Part shown: piece by piece, positions 58,958 to 64,000 of the stretch
How the letters are laid out: every line of letters starts with the position of its first letter
Position numbering within the stretch: position 1 is the first letter of the stretch
Origin: Prosapia bicincta
Lineage: Eukaryota > Arthropoda > Insecta > Hemiptera > Cercopidae
Assembly: GCA_036971475.1 (NCBI GenBank)
Contig: JBAIZL010000005.1
Span: 242,770,323-242,834,322, forward strand
Reading direction: 5' to 3'
DNA: 64,000 nucleotides
Notes under the pieces: generated by a model
Databases searched by the model: none
What the model was told of the DNA's origin: nothing
What the model saw: only the letters and a program-made list of their open reading frames with translations
Position numbers and translations under genes: made by a program

Positions 58958-60191
58958 CCGTAATCATGTTTAGAGCTAAATAACGAACTTTATCCAGGCG
59001 AAGTAACCGAGACACCAAAAACACACAAACAAATAATTTAAACAGCTACCACAAGTAGTTGAATAAGTTCGCTTCGTTATGCTGAAAGTAGAATCCAAAT
59101 AGTGGGACTAAATCATTCAGAATTATGAATCGCAAATCAAAATAGAAAATCTGCTTCAATGTATTTGTTGATTTGAACAAATTAACCGTCAGCGTAACTT
59201 ACTTGGCCATGTACTCCTCATGGGCGTCTACACAAGGAGCTTAACATTAACCCTAAACCACAGCTTCGCAGGCTGTTCAACTCTTGAAGAAACTGAACTC
59301 CTATATGAAGTTCTTGTTAGTACAGGTTCTGCTCAGTATTTTGTGAATATATTTCTATCAAAATTTATGGCCGATAATTTCTTTCTGGAAATTAATTTGT
59401 AAGCAACGTTCAATTACAATGTAAATTGACTGTGGTCAGACATCATTCAGTGGGTGTAAATAATTTATTTAATCTTCTTATATAAGAATTTAACAGTAAA
59501 TAAAAATAAATTAGTCAAACTGGAGATATTTGGTAGTATAAGGCGGCACCCAAAACACAAAAAATTAAGTAAAGATATTGTGGTTCAACTTGAACTTAAA
59601 ATTAAAGAAAAAACAGTGAACAAACAATAAAACAGGCACAAAGTCCATCTGAACACGACGCACAGTAAAACAATCCTGGCTCGGCGGTGAAAGTCGATAA
59701 GTCGATAAGTGATTCTATGGCTAAGCGGAGATCAGCGGTTTGATGCAATATGCACAACTTAAAATATAACCATGTTTATCTTACGTAGAATATTAGGTCC
59801 TATATGTTATTGTGTAGGCCTGTTCAATAAGTAATTTAAAGTTTGTTGGTAAAAAGTAGATTTTAATAAAATCTAAGTACATAAATCAAGGTAATGTATA
59901 TTTGAATGTACATAATTGATTTCTCAGTCCTGCTGAATCATTCAGCAGTAATGCCTGGCTGCTTCGGTCTTCCATCAATCCCCTTATTGAAGATGGCACA
60001 TTTTGAACTAAACTAACTAAATTTAACTATACGTTATATTGAAAAGTTATAGTTTGATTTAAATTAGAAAGGGCATTTAAATTAGTTTTATTTAGATAGA
60101 AAATTACAAAATTAAAAAAGGGTTCGAGCTCGTCACCGCTTACGACCAATCGCAATTTTATCCATGGTAAACACATGACTTTTTCCTTTTT
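58958..60191. other. Non-coding sequence
   Basis: No supported feature; a 60-codon frame at 59220-59402 is unrecognised. Confidence 0.5.
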
Positions 60192-60524
60192 TCAATTGAA
60201 AGACACACTAAATAATCTGTCAATTCCCATTCCTGGAAAATTATTGCCAGTTTCCGTGATAATCATTATTAAAATAATTCCCCTATTTCTGGACTCACTT
60301 GACTCGGATTCTTCTTCAGCTATCTTCAGCTTCGATTGATAGGAACGAAGCGACGACGGTGGAATACTCCTGACCCCAAGTATTTTTCCTTTTTTAATTA
60401 GATAATATTTATGTAGAACACCGAGGACAATTTCTCGGTGTTTTGTACTTCTTCCACTAGGATAAACACGTACCCAACTATATGTTTGTTGGGGAAGTTG
60501 AGAAAAGTTCGTATATAAATTCAT
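60192..60524 (-). CDS. Unrecognised 110-codon reading frame
   Basis: ATG-initiated on the minus strand. The central part is basic (RSTKHREIVLGVLHKYYLIK), followed by a serine/glutamate cluster (AEEESESSESRNRG) and a hydrophobic IILIMIIT stretch. The local base composition is less AT-rich than the surroundings, the only reason to list it. No domain, signal peptide or splice evidence recognised; it may be a chance frame or an old transposon piece. Confidence 0.2.
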   Translation of the reverse strand: MNLYTNFSQLPQQTYSWVRVYPSGRSTKHREIVLGVLHKYYLIKKGKILGVRSIPPSSLRSYQSKLKIAEEESESSESRNRGIILIMIITETGNNFPGMGIDRLFSVSFN

Positions 60525-61198
60525 TACAATACTTTGACATTAAAATTTATAGCAATGTTTTAATAGCATTCCTTCAAACTCACACATTACCTTATTCAAG
60601 TTCGTACCTATAACCCAAACAGATGTCAGTTTTCTGAAGTATTAAATTGTATTTTGTGAAAACTATATTTTAATTAATTTGCATAGAGAACGTATATAAT
60701 TAATACAAATGAAAAAAATATATTTAACAATCATCTGTAAACGTCAAGGCAATAAATTATTTTAACTATTTATTTTATTCTCCTTGTCATTCCACCATTC
60801 GCAGTACTTATCAGGAATAAAAACCTGTTAACATACATACATAACCTGTAACAACAACATAACATTAAAAAATTTCAACAAACTTTTCAGGCAACTTTTT
60901 AGCTTGTAATTAAATATGATAAACTTTACAATTTATAGACTTATAAATAATGCATCCTAAAAGATTTGTCAATTTTCGAGAACATTTAATTATTTATTTT
61001 AAATAAAATATTTACTATAAACTATTTAAACAACTAAATATAGAAGAAATTCAACATGCCGACTTGATGGATATTGTCGATCCTAAAATAACAGTATAGT
61101 CTTACCAAAAGTTAGAGTCTAGTAAAAACTTCGAAAAAATAAATACAGAGATTTGGCAAAGAAGAGTAAAACACAACGATAAAAACTAAAATAGTTAA
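60525..61198. other. Non-coding sequence
   Basis: AT-rich; nothing recognised. Confidence 0.5.
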
Positions 61199-61369
61199 CT
61201 CTAAATCTCACTACGCATTAGTTTATTAAATCAAACACACTAGTTTCAACGACGATGTCACATTCATCAGTGTTTGGTTACTAATGATGAAGACTACATC
61301 GTCTTCGAAATTAGTTTGTTTTAATAAACAAGTGTGTTTTAATAAACTGATGTGTAGTGAGATTTAGAG
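61199..61369. mobile_element. Hairpin MITE C
   Basis: CTCTAAATCTCACTACGCAT at the left is inverted as ATGTGTAGTGAGATTTAGAG at the right; the inner arms ACTAGTTTCAACGACGATGT and ACATCGTCTTCGAAATTAGT are also inverted. Loop near 61280-61290. Confidence 0.85.
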
Positions 61370-61546
61370 TAGACTGTTTTAATTTTTACCGTTGTGAATT
61401 CTACTCACTAGCTAAGCTCGAATTAACTTAATAAGAGTAAAATATTGAAAACATCTTTATGTAGCGATTCTTTAGAGTCCTGATTGGTGGCTATTTTTTT
61501 TCACAAGGCATCGAAACTTATTCCGGGTACGTCCTGCATGAGTCAC

Positions 61547-61712
61547 GGTGCCAGCCAGACGTAAATAGTGACTCATCATTAGCCATTCGCATTGTACTTC
61601 AGGGTGCCAGCAAGACGTAAATAGTGACTCATCATTAGCCATTCGCATTGTACTTCAGGGTGCCAGCCAGACGTAATAGTGACTCATCATTAGCCATTCG
61701 TATTCTACTTCA
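61547..61712. repeat. 56-bp tandem repeat (three copies)
   Basis: GGTGCCAGCCAGACGTAA followed by TAGTGACTCATCATTAGCC starts at 61547, 61603 and 61659. Confidence 0.93.
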
Positions 61713-64000
61713 GGAGCTGTTATCAAGTTGCGTGTATGTCACCGAATGAAGTAAGTTTCCGTACCGATGATAACTTCAAGGAACGTGTGATTCACGATAA
61801 ATAGGTTGTGTTACTAAAACTTGCCTTTCAAATTTCCGAACCGAATTCAGTTAAAATCATTGTCCTCAACTATAATCTTAATAGTGTTTTAAGAATTTCT
61901 ATTTTCTATTTTATTTTATCATGAAACAGGCTCAAATTACTTATAATTATAAAATAAATAATTATAATTATAAAAAAACTATGTAAGCAGGAATTTGATT
62001 TTAAAACTTTTTTAGTTTTATAAACAAAAAACACTAAACTGTAACGGACTAGGTATTTTTCCTTGGGTGAGTATATTTATCAGGGCTTTATTAAAAATAT
62101 GTGTTAATTACTAATTAACAAATTAATTACCTTACTTACCCAGGGCTCTATCTAGTTCTCCGTTTCCAGCCAGGCATAATAATGTCTTTCTGTAAACGGT
62201 CTTCCGATATCATTGGAAGGTAGAACTAGGTTACTTGAGAATGAAAATATAGAGTTTTAAAAATACAATGTTATACAATTTATTAATCAGTGACAAATTA
62301 CAGTAGAACAAAAGACAGCAATGTGTCGAGTAATTATCTTTCAATTACTGCTAGTTATTCCATACATTTGAATTACTTATTGAACTTTAAAATTTATATA
62401 TATCGACAAGATAGTAACTTAATATTTTCAATTGAATTTTTAGAAATGAATATTCGAAGGACAATTTCTACCGTTCATGTGTTAACCGTTTATCATTTAA
62501 AATTCAACTTAGTAACATTAAAATAAATTTTCTTTGTTATTATCTAAAACGTACCTGGTTTTGCACTAATAAAACATTTTAAAACATATTAAAGATTGCC
62601 CATGGCTTTTGGAATCACTGAACACTTAACACATCGCTCTTGCAAATCCGGCGCACTTAAACAAAAAAGATATTAACTTTTATTTATTTGATACACGTAA
62701 ATAATCGCTTCTGACTTCTTTTTTTGTTGCGTTAATATAATTTGGTACCGGCCTTGACATCTTAAAATTTGGAATACTGGAAGCTTATAAATTTCTAAGT
62801 TAAGTCCGAAATGCCATCACGTGCGTCTCGTTCGGAGACCTTTTGAGAAGTGGAGTTTCTGAAGGGACAAGCTACCGGAACTTTCCCACCCTCGATTATT
62901 ATTTCGAATTTTTCGATTGGTGCATTGGATCTGGCGATATCAGACCATGTTTACGTCACACATGAGGTGATGTGGTAATTAGGCTAAGCTACTACTCGTA
63001 CGATATTTTACATTTTTACCCGCTAGGGGTGCTACCATCTATGCTAACTTCACAAAGTGCACCAAGAAACAAAAATTTTCTTTTATATTGGAACGATATA
63101 ATTATTAAATAAAAATCAAATATATAAATGAATTTATATGTAACACCTTATTTTTAAGAGTGTTACATTTTCTCTTGTCGACCTGAAAAGAAAATTTTTG
63201 TTCGACATTACATCTTATTTCTACTTCAACATTTTATACATGAGTGTGTGCAGTCCCCTTTTACAATTGAACAAAATTTTATACGTACTATAGAAAAAGT
63301 ATAAACAATGACTGGCCAACGGATGTTTTTGTTTACTAACTGTCTCTACTATGGAATGCTTGCCATTCCCTCCTAGCGCTTGACAAATACTACAACGGAA
63401 GCGTATCCGCTTTCTCACACATAGGCTCTTTTACAAAACTACCAGTTTCACAGTGTTCTATTGCAAAGACATTCTACACATTTCACGTTTTAAAACTTTT
63501 TAAAATATCACATACTTTAATTACTTTTAATAAAATCTGACTTCTTGTCAACATTCTGTTTCATAAACTTTTATGAATACAAATTTATATCTTTTCAATT
63601 TTTAAAATCTTTACTCTTTCAATTTCTTATTAATTTTTAATCAAATTACTTCATTATTAAAAAAAATCCTTCAAATCATCTATTATTAAAATTTCTTCGA
63701 AATTGTCTCTTTTTGTGTCAACAAACCTAACCTACTAGCCGTATTTATCACAGTCCCCTGCCTGGGATCTGCAAAACTGCTTACTCCCTGTAAGCCACAA
63801 ATTTACCACATTTAAACGACGCTGTGTATTTTCTCAGAAATTCTCTCTCAATTTACATACTAAGATTGCACCATTGCTTTATAACTACTCTGTGTTATTT
63901 TTACAACATTCGTACATCTTATACAAAAAACTCTGGATTTCAAAACCCATATTTTGAATCCAAATACCTTATTTTTAAATCAAATCCCATACTTTGATTT
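61713..64000. other. Non-coding sequence to window end
   Basis: AT-rich. Reading frames of up to 78 codons show no recognisable domain; nothing further supported. Confidence 0.5.

Overview
The window is AT-rich eukaryotic nuclear DNA, almost certainly from an arthropod and most likely an insect. The basis is indirect: a BEL/Pao element primed by tRNA-Arg, an env-less Ty3/gypsy element, GTF2IRD2-like hAT, mariner and pogo-type elements, RNase H-bearing non-LTR fragments, and abundant (TA)n and (TG/CA)n microsatellites. No rRNA or tRNA gene and no complete host protein gene was recognised. It reads as an intergenic or intronic transposon landscape. The only hint of a host gene is a candidate signal-peptide exon at 52611-52668.

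Layout. 1-7236: Ty3/gypsy element on the minus strand (pol 1443-4604, gag 4722-6116), apparently part of a tandem three-LTR array because positions 1-466 repeat the leader of the complete copy. 7249-18723: a giant inverted-repeat (foldback-like) structure. Its arms carry a ~140-bp tandem repeat in opposite orientations, it contains a smaller inverted repeat near its centre, and a 1.5-kb hAT element with intact target-site duplication is nested in the left arm. 18.7-24.2 kb: microsatellites, a pyrimidine-rich tract and a mariner remnant. 24178-29371: BEL/Pao element with identical 258-bp LTRs, tRNA-Arg primer-binding site, polypurine tract and a 1514-codon gag-pol frame carrying an in-frame deletion across RNase H and the integrase zinc finger. 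29.4-34.1 kb: pogo-like remnant, hairpin MITE, and a 1.16-kb tandem duplication whose first copy holds the C-terminus of a bacterial IS4-like transposase. 35.1-39.9 kb: decayed ZMYM1-like hAT transposase and two fragments of one non-LTR family. 40.9-46.7 kb: microsatellites, a ~2.7-kb minisatellite of 40-bp units, a SINE-like block and a reverse-transcriptase remnant. 46.7-64 kb: pogo-type MITE, minisatellites (19, 93, 76 and 56 bp), hairpin MITEs, a second reverse-transcriptase remnant, a dispersed ~210-bp repeat and the candidate first exon.

How parts work together. The gypsy and BEL elements look very young: one mismatch was seen between the two gypsy repeat copies and none between the BEL LTRs. 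The BEL copy is nevertheless defective, so it was either moved in trans or damaged after insertion. The foldback element carries no transposase and would depend on another copy. All alignments were made by eye; boundaries of decayed elements are approximate.
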